Assembly: GCA_017303905.1 (NCBI GenBank)
Contig: JAFLBH010000001.1
Span: 186,001 to 250,000, forward strand
Source of the DNA: Bacteroidota bacterium
GTDB taxonomy: Bacteria; Bacteroidota; Bacteroidia; B-17B0; Aurantibacillaceae
Direction of reading: 5' to 3'
Length of the DNA: 64,000 nt
Both the position numbers and the translations under genes were made by a program. The notes beneath the pieces are model-generated. The model was not told the origin of the DNA, ran no database searches, and saw only the letters and a program-made list of their open reading frames with translations. This document shows positions 26,227 through 35,030 of the stretch, in pieces. How positions within the stretch are numbered: the stretch's first letter is position 1; every line of letters begins with the position of its first letter.

Positions 26227-28419
26227 TTAATTTATAATTATCCTTTGTAAGGAAGATTTCCCAGAAACTGTAGTGACACGAATTAAATAAATCCCGGTAT
26301 TTAATGATAATGAAAAACTATCTGCTTCATCCCCTCTATTTTCAACTTTTAAATTGCGCCCGAGCATATCAAAAACTTCTACTTTATTTAGAATATATTT
26401 TTCACTCTTAATATATATTATACCGTTTATGGAAGGATTTGGGTATACAAAAATCTCAGGTTCTAAACTCAAATCTTCAACCGAGCTGCATATAGATACT
26501 TGCACAGTTGCCGTTTTTGCAGAAGTACATCCGAATAAGATACCATTCACAGAATAAGTTGTATTTGTAGTTGGGCTTACAACAATGCTTGTATTTATGC
26601 TGCCGGTTGACCATGTATAACTACCTGCGCCACTCGCTGTAAGTGTTGCACTTTGTCCGGAACATAAAGTAAATGTACTTGATGATATATTTACAGTAGG
26701 GCTAGGATTAACTGTTACTGTAATTGGAGTTCTTGTTGCACTCACACCACATGAAGTATTGCTCTGGGCGTAATATGTATATATTCCTGCGTTTAAAGTA
26801 GGCGTATTATAACTTAGTCCACTATTGATAACTGTTGTAGAAGTAGATGTGGAGTGCCAGGTTACTGTACCGGATGCGGTAGTTGTTAGTGTTGTACTAT
26901 TGCCTGAACAAAGTGTCATTAGTCCTGAAGCTGTCGTGTTCACAGGAGCGGGAGGAGCGGCGCAAGATGATAATTTTAATACATAACCATCTGCACTGCC
27001 GATTGGTTGCATTGTATAGGTATTGGCACTTCCGTCAAAGTCTGAATTACCTCGCCACGCACCACACGCATAAACTGAACTAGAAGATGCATCATAGTTA
27101 ATGCTCCCGGAAAAATCATCGAAATTGAGATCACCAATACCATGAGCAAAAAGAAAATTACCATTCACATCAAGTTTACTGAAATAAACATTTGAATAAC
27201 TTGAACCTGGATTTAAAATTGTGTAGGTTGCCGTTCCCGGATCAAAATCAATATTAGGCCCCTTATATAATCCGGTAGTAAATACTTCTCCAATTGGAGT
27301 CACTGTAATCCCATATCCTGAAGTAACACCATTTAGACCACCGCCTCCAAATTTTTTCGCCCAAACTAAACTATTGGTGTTGTCATATTTAGCAACAAAA
27401 GCATCAGCAACTCCTGTAGCGCCTAGAGTATAGGTACCGGGGCCCGGATCAAAATCTACTATAGCACTGTACATAACACCAGTGACATATACTCTGTTTG
27501 AAGCATCTACGTCGATATTCAGTATATCATCGTTGGCTGAACCTCCAATACCAAATGCAGTTACAAAAGCTCCTGATGAGTTAAGCTTTAATATAAAACC
27601 ATCACTACTTATTGATGTTAAATTAAAAACCGCGGTACCTGGGTTAAAATCAACTGTACCAAAGAAGCTTCCGCCAATTACCATATTCCCTGAATAATCG
27701 AATTCTATATCCCTACAATAATCATTACCGGATGTTGATCCTATTTGCCTAACCCATGTATAAATACCAGACGAACTTAATTTTAAAATGTATCCATCAT
27801 ATACGTTACTTGTTATTAGATTTACCGTAGAAGCACTTGGATTAAAATCTACAGTTCCTGTAAACGCACCAACTAAACATACACTACCCGTAGATGGCTC
27901 AATGGCAACTTGCTTACAAATAGAAGCCCTGTTGTTAATAGCCCATAAAAAGTTACCTGCAGAATTTAATCTAACTACAAAGGTGTTAAAAGAAGTTGTT
28001 GAGCCGCTTAACGTATAGGTTGTAGTACCGGGATCAAAATCAGCAACGCCGCGAAACACACCTGCAATAACTATATCCGCTGTGTTATTATCAACTGTAA
28101 CGCTATAAGCCTCATCAATATCTGTACCACCAAACTTGCGAACCCACTGAAAGTTTCCTGCTGAGTTAAGCTTTACTAAATAAGCATCTGTCATACCCGA
28201 AGAAGTAAGATTTGTCGTTCCGGGACCCGGATCAAAATCAACGGTACCGTTAAATCCACCCACTATATATACATTCCCCAAATTATCTGTTGTTGAATAA
28301 AAAGATGCGTCTCCCGACCCTCCACCAATTTGTTTAGCCCATTGAAAATTTTGAGACTTGAATTTATTTATTGCAATAAGCGCAATGAAAATTAACCAGA
28401 ATATCCTTCTTGACTTCAT
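26227..28419 (-). CDS. Large SBBP beta-propeller surface protein with T9SS sorting domain
   Basis: The start at 28419 gives the signal peptide MKSRRIFWLIFIALIAINKF; the frame opens further at 28452. The ~730-residue protein has eight or nine SBBP repeats (for example NVYIVGGFNGTVDFDPGPG), one Ig-like GNSTTLTTTASGTVTWHSTS module, one CSGQSATLTASGAGSYTWST module and a T9SS sorting domain from IFVYPNPSINGIIYI. It is the tandem paralogue of the gene at 23699, 113 nt away. It is divergent from the LytTR regulator, whose start lies 137 nt away, so that intergenic space may hold a regulated promoter pair. Confidence 0.88.
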   Translation of the reverse strand: MKSRRIFWLIFIALIAINKFKSQNFQWAKQIGGGSGDASFYSTTDNLGNVYIVGGFNGTVDFDPGPGTTNLTSSGMTDAYLVKLNSAGNFQWVRKFGGTDIDEAYSVTVDNNTADIVIAGVFRGVADFDPGTTTYTLSGSTTSFNTFVVRLNSAGNFLWAINNRASICKQVAIEPSTGSVCLVGAFTGTVDFNPSASTVNLITSNVYDGYILKLSSSGIYTWVRQIGSTSGNDYCRDIEFDYSGNMVIGGSFFGTVDFNPGTAVFNLTSISSDGFILKLNSSGAFVTAFGIGGSANDDILNIDVDASNRVYVTGVMYSAIVDFDPGPGTYTLGATGVADAFVAKYDNTNSLVWAKKFGGGGLNGVTSGYGITVTPIGEVFTTGLYKGPNIDFDPGTATYTILNPGSSYSNVYFSKLDVNGNFLFAHGIGDLNFDDFSGSINYDASSSSVYACGAWRGNSDFDGSANTYTMQPIGSADGYVLKLSSCAAPPAPVNTTASGLMTLCSGNSTTLTTTASGTVTWHSTSTSTTVINSGLSYNTPTLNAGIYTYYAQSNTSCGVSATRTPITVTVNPSPTVNISSSTFTLCSGQSATLTASGAGSYTWSTGSINTSIVVSPTTNTTYSVNGILFGCTSAKTATVQVSICSSVEDLSLEPEIFVYPNPSINGIIYIKSEKYILNKVEVFDMLGRNLKVENRGDEADSFSLSLNTGIYLIRVTTVSGKSSLQRIIIN

Positions 28420-28555
28420 TTTGTCTTTTTTTAGCGAATGTAAAAATTGCATTTGGCCTTATTCCTTTTAATATATAATAACATACTTCGAGTTAATATA
28501 ATAATGGTGATGATTAATAAATGTTTATTAAATTTGATTTGAATAACTGTCTGCC

Positions 28556-29302
28556 ATGAAAGCATTAATATTAGATGATGATATAGCCCATGTAGGATTC
28601 ATTAGTGGACTTTTAAAAAAGTATTTTCCTCAATTCAATTCAATAACAGAAATGACTTCTGCGGAAGAGGTATCAAAAAATCTCTTACTTGAAACTTATG
28701 ATCTTTTACTTTTTGATGTTGAATTACAAAACAATGAAACCATTTTTGATTATATAGACACATTTAATATATCAGGCACCAAAGTAATTTTTATTACCGG
28801 ACACCCTGATTATGCTATCAAGGCCATAAAAAACAAAGCCATTGATTACATTCTGAAACCGGTTAATATTAACGAATTTAAGACCGCGATTAATGCGGCT
28901 TTGCAAGAAATTACAATTAATTCCACAGAAGTAAACACAAAGACAGTTGCAGAAAGTCAAAACAAAAACTTAGTGATTAATGAACTCGAACAAATTAAAA
29001 TAATGTCGCTTCACTCTATTGAATATTTTGAGGCCGAAGGACCATATACTAAAGTTTACCTAACTGATAATAGCGTTATAACTTCTTCCAAGAACTTAAA
29101 ATACTATGAAGAACTAACAAGTAAACATGGTTTTTTTCGTGTGCACAATTCTTATTTAGCAAATGTTCTACACATTAAACAAATTCTTAAAAAAGACGGA
29201 TTAACATTAGAAATGAAATCAGGTAATAAAATTGATGTTTCGTTACGAAAAAAAGAAGATCTTTTTAATTATTTAAATCAGATGCAAGTAAATCATTTGT
29301 AG
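28556..29302 (+). CDS. LytTR-family response regulator
   Basis: A 248-residue regulator. The receiver domain (1-120) has acidic DDD at 7-9, phospho-acceptor D54 in LLLFDVEL, and K102 in YILKPVN. The LytTR DNA-binding domain (about 145-245) has EYFEAEGPYTKVYL and GFFRVHNSYLANVLHIKQI, the usual core. Regulators of this kind pair with LytS-type kinases, here probably the one at 19218. The gene is divergent from the SBBP gene at 26227. A TAAATTTG box at 28529-28536 lies 19 nt before the ATG. The direct targets are not shown, but the three SBBP genes are natural candidates. Confidence 0.93.
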   Translation: MKALILDDDIAHVGFISGLLKKYFPQFNSITEMTSAEEVSKNLLLETYDLLLFDVELQNNETIFDYIDTFNISGTKVIFITGHPDYAIKAIKNKAIDYILKPVNINEFKTAINAALQEITINSTEVNTKTVAESQNKNLVINELEQIKIMSLHSIEYFEAEGPYTKVYLTDNSVITSSKNLKYYEELTSKHGFFRVHNSYLANVLHIKQILKKDGLTLEMKSGNKIDVSLRKKEDLFNYLNQMQVNHL

Positions 29303-29331
29303 ATAATTCAAATAAATCGAACATAGAATAT

Positions 29332-30624
29332 CTAAATAGCCAGCGCATCCGCCACCACAAAAGTACTTCCACCTACAAAAATCAAATCGCCTGCTTTTGC
29401 TTTTTTCTTTGCAGCTTCAATCGCTGATTTTACGTTTTCGTAAGTAGTTCCTTTTAATCCGGCTTGAGAAGCCTGAGATGCTAATTCGTTTTCGTTGAGC
29501 GCACGTGGAATATTCGCCTTTGTAAAATAATATTCCGCCTTTTTCGGCAACATGGATAAAACTTTCGAAACGTCTTTATCATTCACCATGCCAATTACCA
29601 TGTGCAATTGTTTGTGCTTAATGGTTTCAATGTTTTTTAGTACTTCATTGATGCCATCTTCATTATGTCCGGTGTCACAAATAATGAGCGGCTTTTCATT
29701 GATGGTTTGCCATCTTCCGCTTAAGCCCGTCAATTTTACCACTTGCTTTAATCCTTCCGAAATATTTTCTTCACTGATAATAAAACCACTTTCTTTTACA
29801 AAATCCAAAGCAGTGATGACACCTAATATATTTTTCAATTGATACGTTCCGCTTAAATCCAATTGATACGTTACCGAATGATTATCGTTTCTATTCACTA
29901 ATGTAACTTTGAGTCCGTCCAAATTTTTTTCCCAGCTGCCCAATTTGTAACGTTTATCTGCAAACACGATGGGAGATTTCAATTGTTTAGCCTTTTCATT
30001 AAAAACAGGCGCTACTTCCGGTTGATATTGCGAAATCACAACGGGAATTCTTTCTTTAATGATGCCGGCTTTTTCTCCTGCAATTTTCACCAGCGTATCT
30101 CCTAACAAATTCATGTGATCAAAACCAATATTAGTAATCAAACTCACTATAGGTTTAATAACATTGGTAGAATCCAATCTTCCACCCAAGCCTACTTCAA
30201 TCACCGCCACATCTACTTCCTGATTCGCGAAATAATCAAAGGCTAAACCAACTGTCCATTCAAAAAAAGAAGGTTCAATTTTTTCAAAAGCTTCTTTATG
30301 TTTTTCTACAAACTCAATAACATAATCTTTAGGAATAAGCTTTCCGTTGATTTTAATTCTCTCTCTGAAATCCACCATGTGTGGCGAGGTATACAATCCC
30401 ACTTTGTAACCTGCCTTTTGCAAAACCGCCGCCAGCATGTGAGAGGAAGAACCTTTGCCGTTCGTGCCCGCTACATGGATGCACTGTAATTTGTTTTGCG
30501 GGTTACCGAGCTCCTTGCAAATAGCAATGGTATTATTTAAATCGGCTTTATACGCGGCAGCGCCAACGCGCTGAAACATGGGTAAACGCGAAAAGAGATA
30601 TTCCAGCGTTTGAGAATAGTTCAT
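29332..30624 (-). CDS. folC: Bifunctional folylpolyglutamate / dihydrofolate synthase
   Basis: A 430-residue cytosolic ligase of the Mur ligase superfamily. It adds glutamate to dihydropteroate and to folates using ATP. It has the P-loop HVAGTNGKGSSSHMLA (about residues 49-64), VGLYTSPHMVDFRERI, VGLGGRLDSTN (about 147) and TNIGFDHMNLLGDT, and it ends GSTFVVADALAI. The length is normal. Its ATG directly abuts the stop of the TonB-like gene upstream, so it is the last gene of that operon. Its 3' end is duplicated as two fragments 13 kb away at 16346-16663. Confidence 0.96.
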   Translation of the reverse strand: MNYSQTLEYLFSRLPMFQRVGAAAYKADLNNTIAICKELGNPQNKLQCIHVAGTNGKGSSSHMLAAVLQKAGYKVGLYTSPHMVDFRERIKINGKLIPKDYVIEFVEKHKEAFEKIEPSFFEWTVGLAFDYFANQEVDVAVIEVGLGGRLDSTNVIKPIVSLITNIGFDHMNLLGDTLVKIAGEKAGIIKERIPVVISQYQPEVAPVFNEKAKQLKSPIVFADKRYKLGSWEKNLDGLKVTLVNRNDNHSVTYQLDLSGTYQLKNILGVITALDFVKESGFIISEENISEGLKQVVKLTGLSGRWQTINEKPLIICDTGHNEDGINEVLKNIETIKHKQLHMVIGMVNDKDVSKVLSMLPKKAEYYFTKANIPRALNENELASQASQAGLKGTTYENVKSAIEAAKKKAKAGDLIFVGGSTFVVADALAI

Positions 30625-31494
30625 TTAATTAAATGCAAATACGATGGTGATTGTTCCTTTTTGTTCTTCAAATTGTCCGCTCACATTAAATTTTGTTGCC
30701 AATGCAGCCTGACGCGCTTTGGCTTTTAATACCGCGCTTGAAGTAGTAGTACCACGACCGTTAGGATTGGCTTCCGTCACATTTCCTTCTTTATCTACTG
30801 TAATCTCTACCACTACTTTTCCTTCTTCCTTAGTATCCTTTGGTAAGCTAGGAGGTTTAACAATTGCGGCTCCTTTTAAATCAAAGCTAAATTTTTTTCC
30901 CTTTCCTGTTCCATAAGGACCTTCTCCAGAACCTGGGCCAGGACCGGTGCCATCGTCAGACCCACCACCTGTTCCACCGGTGCCATTCGTGTTAGGGTTT
31001 CCATCCGGACTTCCTTCGTTTCCGGCTTGTCCGCTATTGCCATCACCGCCGCCGTTCTTTCCTTTATTCTTATTAAACTTTTCGGCGAGCAATTCAGCTG
31101 CAGTTTTCTCGCGAGGCTTTTCTACTACCGGTTTAATTACTGTTACGTTATTCTGTGTTTTCGGTTTATTGTCTTCCACCTTCACATCTTCGCCGTCTTC
31201 ACTTGTATAAACAGTTTCGTTATTGCTGTTTGTTGGCGGAGGGGTTGTCTCCGTTTGTTCAACCACGCTCGTCGCATCTCCAATTCCGTTGGATTCAACA
31301 TTTCCGGTTCCTTCGTTATAAGTTCCAAAATTAATCTCCATTCCACCGCCGCCGCCTACAACTTCAGGGAAAGGAGGATTAGGTGTGATAATGGTAAACC
31401 AGATAAGAAAGAGCAATACCAAAGCCATAATCGCTGCAGAGATGAGTGCAGAGATGGTGCGATTTTTATTTTCTTCGGAGGCGCTTAAGTACAT
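30625..31494 (-). CDS. TonB/TolA-like energy transducer with glycine-rich linker
   Basis: A 289-residue inner-membrane protein. One N-terminal membrane helix (about 17-37) is followed by a long periplasmic linker rich in Gly, Asn, Thr and Pro (about 45-200, including a GGTGGGSDDGTGPGPGSGEG run). The C-terminal TonB-type domain contains KEEGKVVVEITVDKEGNVTE. This protein class carries proton-motive force from ExbB/ExbD to outer-membrane receptors. It lies 2 nt after exbD on the same strand and abuts folC. Its flexible spacer is glycine-rich rather than the Pro-Lys/Glu type, so it is more TolA-like. The plus-strand frames across it are shadows. Confidence 0.85.
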   Translation of the reverse strand: MYLSASEENKNRTISALISAAIMALVLLFLIWFTIITPNPPFPEVVGGGGGMEINFGTYNEGTGNVESNGIGDATSVVEQTETTPPPTNSNNETVYTSEDGEDVKVEDNKPKTQNNVTVIKPVVEKPREKTAAELLAEKFNKNKGKNGGGDGNSGQAGNEGSPDGNPNTNGTGGTGGGSDDGTGPGPGSGEGPYGTGKGKKFSFDLKGAAIVKPPSLPKDTKEEGKVVVEITVDKEGNVTEANPNGRGTTTSSAVLKAKARQAALATKFNVSGQFEEQKGTITIVFAFN

Positions 31495-31496
31495 GA

Positions 31497-31910
31497 TTAT
31501 TGTTGAGAGTTAGAAGGTGCAGTGGCACAAACCATTTTACATTTTAAACGATCACCAATTTGCATCACATCGATAAAATCCTGGTAAACTAAATCTTTAT
31601 CAATATGTAATACAATAACCGGTTCCGTTTTCCCTGCAATATTTTCCAATAAAAGCGTTTCCAAATTTCCAAAATCAACTTCCTTACTATTTACAAAATA
31701 CTTACGCTCTTTTGTAACAGCTAAGTGAATTGGTTTTTTATTATTGTCGATGGGTTTGTTTGCTTTCGAGCTTGGTAGATTTACCTTCATGGCATTCGGA
31801 CTAACCATGGTAGATAAAATCAAGAAAAACAGAAGGAGGAAGAACATGATATCGTTTAACGAATCGGTGCTCACCTCAGCTTCTCTATGCATTTTTTTAC
31901 GTAATCCCAT
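31497..31910 (-). CDS. exbD: ExbD/TolR biopolymer transport protein
   Basis: A 137-residue protein. The single membrane helix (about 20-42) carries the conserved proton-path Asp in LNDIMFFLLLFF, preceded by the typical short basic cytoplasmic N-terminus. The periplasmic part includes KVNLPSSKANKP and the alpha-beta core VIVLHIDKDLVYQDFIDVM. It works with ExbB to drive TonB. It is separated from exbB by 52 nt that hold a CGCAGAT repeat, and is followed 2 nt later by the TonB-like gene. Confidence 0.93.
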   Translation of the reverse strand: MGLRKKMHREAEVSTDSLNDIMFFLLLFFLILSTMVSPNAMKVNLPSSKANKPIDNNKKPIHLAVTKERKYFVNSKEVDFGNLETLLLENIAGKTEPVIVLHIDKDLVYQDFIDVMQIGDRLKCKMVCATAPSNSQQ

Positions 31911-31923
31911 TTTAATTTAATAT

Positions 31924-31956
31924 TTCCCGCAGATTTCGCGAATCATCGCAGATAGG
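31924..31956. repeat. CGCAGAT-type dispersed repeat inside an operon
   Basis: CCCGCAGATTTCGCGAATCA, continuing to CGCAGATAGG. It occupies almost the whole gap between exbB and exbD. It is a variant of the elements at 6637, 58681 and 58861. Confidence 0.75.
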
Positions 31957-31962
31957 TTAAAA

Positions 31963-32706
31963 CTATTTTGTTGGTTCGTTCAGCATATCTAAAAACTGAA
32001 TTTGTGCTTCTTCCATGCGCACAGATATTTTATCGATGCGGGCATTTAACCATTGGTAAGCTACGAAGGCTAATACACCTACCACTAATCCACCTGCTGA
32101 TGTAATCATCTTTTGGTATAAACCCGTTGAGATAACTTCAATTTCTACTGTTTTTGCCAAAGCGATATCGTAGAAAATTTTAATTACACCAAAGATGGTG
32201 CCGATAAATCCGAACATTGGCGCGATTCGGCCTGTAATATTCAGGATACTCAGGTTTTTTTCGAGTTTACTTAATTCGTTAGAACCGCTTTGATTCATTG
32301 CCTCACGGATTTCTTGCACTGGCTGACCGATACGAGAAATTCCTTGCTCGAGCATTAGCGCCTCCGGTGTATTTATGGCTTTGCACATGCTGCGCGCATT
32401 CGCGAGATTACCTGTATTTATAAATTCTTTAATTCCTGAGATTAAAGTCGGATTTTTCTTAGACGCTTTGGAGATAATCATTAAACGCTCCACCAAAACA
32501 TAGATGGAAACTGCGAAAAGTAATCCCAAGATAACCATTACCGGTCCACCTTTCATCACCATATCAATCAATGAAATTTTAGTCTCGGTAACTTCAGGAG
32601 CTGCATTTTCAACGGTTTGAATTCCTGTATTAGCTGCGGCTAATGAATCGCTTGCGGCTACGGCGTTAACAGCATTTATACCTGCCTGTAAAATAAAGTT
32701 TAGCAT
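31963..32706 (-). CDS. exbB: ExbB/TolQ/MotA proton channel protein
   Basis: A 247-residue inner-membrane protein with three predicted helices (about 52-74, 155-180, 195-220). The MotA/TolQ/ExbB signature appears as GRIAPMFGFIGTIFGVIKIF and ITSAGGLVVGVLAFVAYQWL. It forms the proton channel with ExbD. It is the first gene of the exbB-exbD-tonB-folC unit. Upstream, TAATTTCG resembles the promoter box with one mismatch. The N-terminal 45 residues are low-complexity and may include a signal-like segment, as in other Bacteroidota ExbB proteins. Confidence 0.93.
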   Translation of the reverse strand: MLNFILQAGINAVNAVAASDSLAAANTGIQTVENAAPEVTETKISLIDMVMKGGPVMVILGLLFAVSIYVLVERLMIISKASKKNPTLISGIKEFINTGNLANARSMCKAINTPEALMLEQGISRIGQPVQEIREAMNQSGSNELSKLEKNLSILNITGRIAPMFGFIGTIFGVIKIFYDIALAKTVEIEVISTGLYQKMITSAGGLVVGVLAFVAYQWLNARIDKISVRMEEAQIQFLDMLNEPTK

Positions 32707-32814
32707 CAGAATAGTTTTTTACGAAATTAAATCTTAAAGAGGCAGGTAAAATTTATGCCATAAGGTGTTTTAAACAGAGGTATGTTTATATAACGGGCTT
32801 GTAAAGAATAGTTA

Positions 32815-32845
32815 CAAAAAAAGCCGTTAGATATCTCTAACGGCT
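32815..32845 (-). terminator. Intrinsic terminator of the second tonB gene
   Basis: On the minus strand: AGCCGTTAGA, loop GATA, TCTAACGGCT, then seven T. It is a 10-bp perfect stem with a T-run, 65 nt after the tonB stop. Confidence 0.9.
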
Positions 32846-32909
32846 CTCACACAAACAAACGGCGAACAGATTCGCCATCGCGAATTCACCTCGCAACAAA
32901 CACCTATTC

Positions 32910-33713
32910 CTATTTTAATTTAAACGCAATAGGAATATTATAGATCACCTTTACAGGCTTCCCGGCAGCGTTTTTACCGGGTTTTTTGAATTTGGGAATT
33001 TTATTGACTACCCGCACTGCTTCTTCATCGCAGCCATAACCAATTCCCTTTAAAAGTTTAGAACTTTCTATTTCTCCTTTTTCATTAATAATGAAAGTTA
33101 CGTGTACGGTTCCACCAACACCAGCGTCTTTCGCTAACTCAGGATAAACAATGTTGCTGGCTAAAAAAGCGCGTAGAGCATTAAAGCCTCCCTCAAATTC
33201 AGGTTCTTGAACCGGAAAGGCGGTAGGTTGCTCAATCACATCCGGTACAACATTAGTTACAGCCGTTTCAGTACCTGTTCCGGTAAGATTATTGGCATTT
33301 GGGTCGCCTTTTGGATCACCAATTGGATTAATATTATTGTTAGTTACACCATTTTGCTCGTGCTTAACAGTATCCGAAATATTCGTTGAAAGCTCCGTAG
33401 ATAAAATGGCTGCCGGTGCTTTTTTGGTTGGTGGTTCCGGTTGCTTTTTTTCCGGCTCCGGTGGTGTACCATCGTATGGAATGGTAAATGTAGTATCGTT
33501 AGTTCCAACGTATACCGAAATTTTTTCTTTTACATTACGGTTAGCAATATAAATTCCGACTGACAATAAAAAAACAGTAGATACAACGTAAGAAAGTACT
33601 TTAATTAAAGTGGCATTATATGCCGAACGGAGTGCGTATGCGCCGTATTCTTTGTTGCGATTGGCAAAAATGATATCGTTCATTTTTTGCGCATTGTTGA
33701 ATGTAATTTTCAT
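32910..33713 (-). CDS. tonB: Energy transducer TonB
   Basis: A 267-residue protein. The cytoplasmic start MKITFNNAQKMNDIIFANRN, then KEYGAYALR, is a Bacteroidota TonB feature. It is followed by a membrane helix (about 36-56), a Pro/Glu/Lys linker (PPEPEKKQPEPPTKKAP, about 83-99) and a C-terminal TonB domain (about 175-267). That domain has FEGGFNALRAFLASNIVYPE and GGTVHVTFIINEKGEIESS, ending in KPVKVIYNIPIAFKL. It energises outer-membrane receptors. It has its own terminator and is separate from the exbB operon, so it may use the ExbB/ExbD pair encoded next to it. Confidence 0.94.
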   Translation of the reverse strand: MKITFNNAQKMNDIIFANRNKEYGAYALRSAYNATLIKVLSYVVSTVFLLSVGIYIANRNVKEKISVYVGTNDTTFTIPYDGTPPEPEKKQPEPPTKKAPAAILSTELSTNISDTVKHEQNGVTNNNINPIGDPKGDPNANNLTGTGTETAVTNVVPDVIEQPTAFPVQEPEFEGGFNALRAFLASNIVYPELAKDAGVGGTVHVTFIINEKGEIESSKLLKGIGYGCDEEAVRVVNKIPKFKKPGKNAAGKPVKVIYNIPIAFKLK

Positions 33714-33881
33714 AACCTTTGGTTTTAGAGTTAAACAATTTGATAAGGGCCATGTAAATTAATTTCATTCGCTTTTTCTTTAATGTAAAATTAGATGATC
33801 ATCTGCAAACACTAAAGCAGGTTTAAACAAGTGGTACAGCTTGTTTTTTAACTGGGCGCTTTTGATGGATAGGTGTAAAAC

Positions 33882-33903
33882 AAAAAATCCTGCCGGGGCA
33901 GGA
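33882..33903 (-). terminator. Intrinsic terminator of the LON-domain gene
   Basis: On the minus strand: TCCTGCC, CC, GGCAGGA, then six T. It is a GC-rich stem 25 nt after the gene's stop. Confidence 0.85.
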
Positions 33904-33927
33904 CTTTCTGTGTGTTTGTGTGTGTGA

Positions 33928-34530
33928 TTAATTGAAAATGAAACGGTCTTTTAATTCAGTTTCTTTCTCAAAAATGCAGATGGTTTGACGGAAAGTATTG
34001 ATGAGATATTTCTCCTTCTCGTTAACATCATCTTGTGAAATCAGTTGATACTTTTCTTTAGCTGATAATTGCAACAAATTAGCAATATCAAATATGCTCG
34101 CTGTTTTAAATGAGTCGTAGTCCAGAATTTTGTTTTGCGTTAAAGATAAGTACTCCATGGCGAGTTCTTGCAGGTAGGTGCTCACCGTTAGTTTCTCTTC
34201 TTCGTTATACTGAATAATAGCGGCACCGTATAATTTTGGTTTTAGTTGCGATGAATAATCCATAATGCTAAATACATTCACGCCTTCCACCAAAATATCC
34301 ATCTCACCGTTCTCTTCCACCTTCAATACTTTTTTAATCTTTACTTCAACTCCATGCGTTTTAATTTTTCCGTTAACCGAAAACGGTATGCCGAAATGCG
34401 CTTCGTTTTCCAAACAATCATTAATGAGTTGTTTGTAGCGTTCCTCATAAATATGCAGCTTTACCGTTTCGCCCGGTAACACCACCATATTAAGTGGAAA
34501 CATTGGTATGGTTAATTGTTTAATAGCCAT
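33928..34530 (-). CDS. LON substrate-binding domain protein
   Basis: The start at 34530 is preferred because GGGAGG, a strong ribosome-binding site rarely used in this phylum, lies 5 nt upstream, and because MAIKQLTIPMFPLNMVVLPG is the normal beginning of the domain; the frame also opens at 34587, overlapping the upstream gene. The 200-residue protein is a stand-alone Lon N-terminal domain: MFPLNMVVLPGE, HIYEERYKQLINDC and a later helical bundle (AMEYLSLTQNKILDYDSF). No ATPase or Ser-Lys protease part is present. It may bind unfolded substrates or act as an adaptor; the role is unproven. Confidence 0.85.
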   Translation of the reverse strand: MAIKQLTIPMFPLNMVVLPGETVKLHIYEERYKQLINDCLENEAHFGIPFSVNGKIKTHGVEVKIKKVLKVEENGEMDILVEGVNVFSIMDYSSQLKPKLYGAAIIQYNEEEKLTVSTYLQELAMEYLSLTQNKILDYDSFKTASIFDIANLLQLSAKEKYQLISQDDVNEKEKYLINTFRQTICIFEKETELKDRFIFN

Positions 34531-34579
34531 GTGAACCTCCCTTCTTTCTATACTAAGACGCAAAAACCATGCAAAAGGT

Positions 34580-34999
34580 TTAGTCAAATATATCCCAGGT
34601 GTGGTCGGCGAGCAACCTTGCGGAGCTAACGTATTCTAAGTCAACCGGTTTAGATTTACCCCATTCATCGGGTCCGATCATCATTAAACGGTAATGATCT
34701 TCCTTTTTATATAAATAATAGGTATGCCCTACAAAAGGCTCGAAAGACATATCGGCCTGATAAATTTTTTCTGAAACCTCAACCCTGCGTTGAATTTGGC
34801 CGGCCTGCTCCATGAGTAACTGCACCTGCTTTTGAATTTGTTTCAATTGCATATTGGTTTGTTCGCGCATGGCCGACATCGCACGCGATTTTAATTTTCC
34901 TTCATCTTCCGGTTTAATCATCAAGCTTCCCACATTATGCGGATACGCGATTAATCCCGGCTGTTCTGCTACCTTATCTTTATCAATTGGATTTTCCAT
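34580..34999 (-). CDS. DUF2452 family protein
   Basis: A 139-residue cytosolic protein matching DUF2452: PGLIAYPHNVGSLMIKPEDEGK at the start, a helical coiled section of Gln/Lys (NMQLKQIQKQVQLLMEQAGQ, about 49-68) and a C-terminal VGHTYYLYKK and GPDEWG motif. The family is widespread in Bacteroidota and has no known function. It lies 49 nt upstream of the LON-domain gene and 31 nt downstream of the small membrane protein gene, so the block reads as one transcript. Confidence 0.85.
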   Translation of the reverse strand: MENPIDKDKVAEQPGLIAYPHNVGSLMIKPEDEGKLKSRAMSAMREQTNMQLKQIQKQVQLLMEQAGQIQRRVEVSEKIYQADMSFEPFVGHTYYLYKKEDHYRLMMIGPDEWGKSKPVDLEYVSSARLLADHTWDIFD

Positions 35000-35030
35000 T
35001 ATTGATTAAACAAACGATTTAAGGTTTAGT

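Noticed and set aside
16664..29331. Active integrative element
   Set aside because: No integrase, transposase, relaxase or phage gene is present, and the flanking repeats are partly degenerate; only a past event can be argued.
30719..31488. Plus-strand proline/serine-rich frames opposite the TonB-like gene
   Set aside because: These are mirror frames of the glycine-rich linker on the minus strand.
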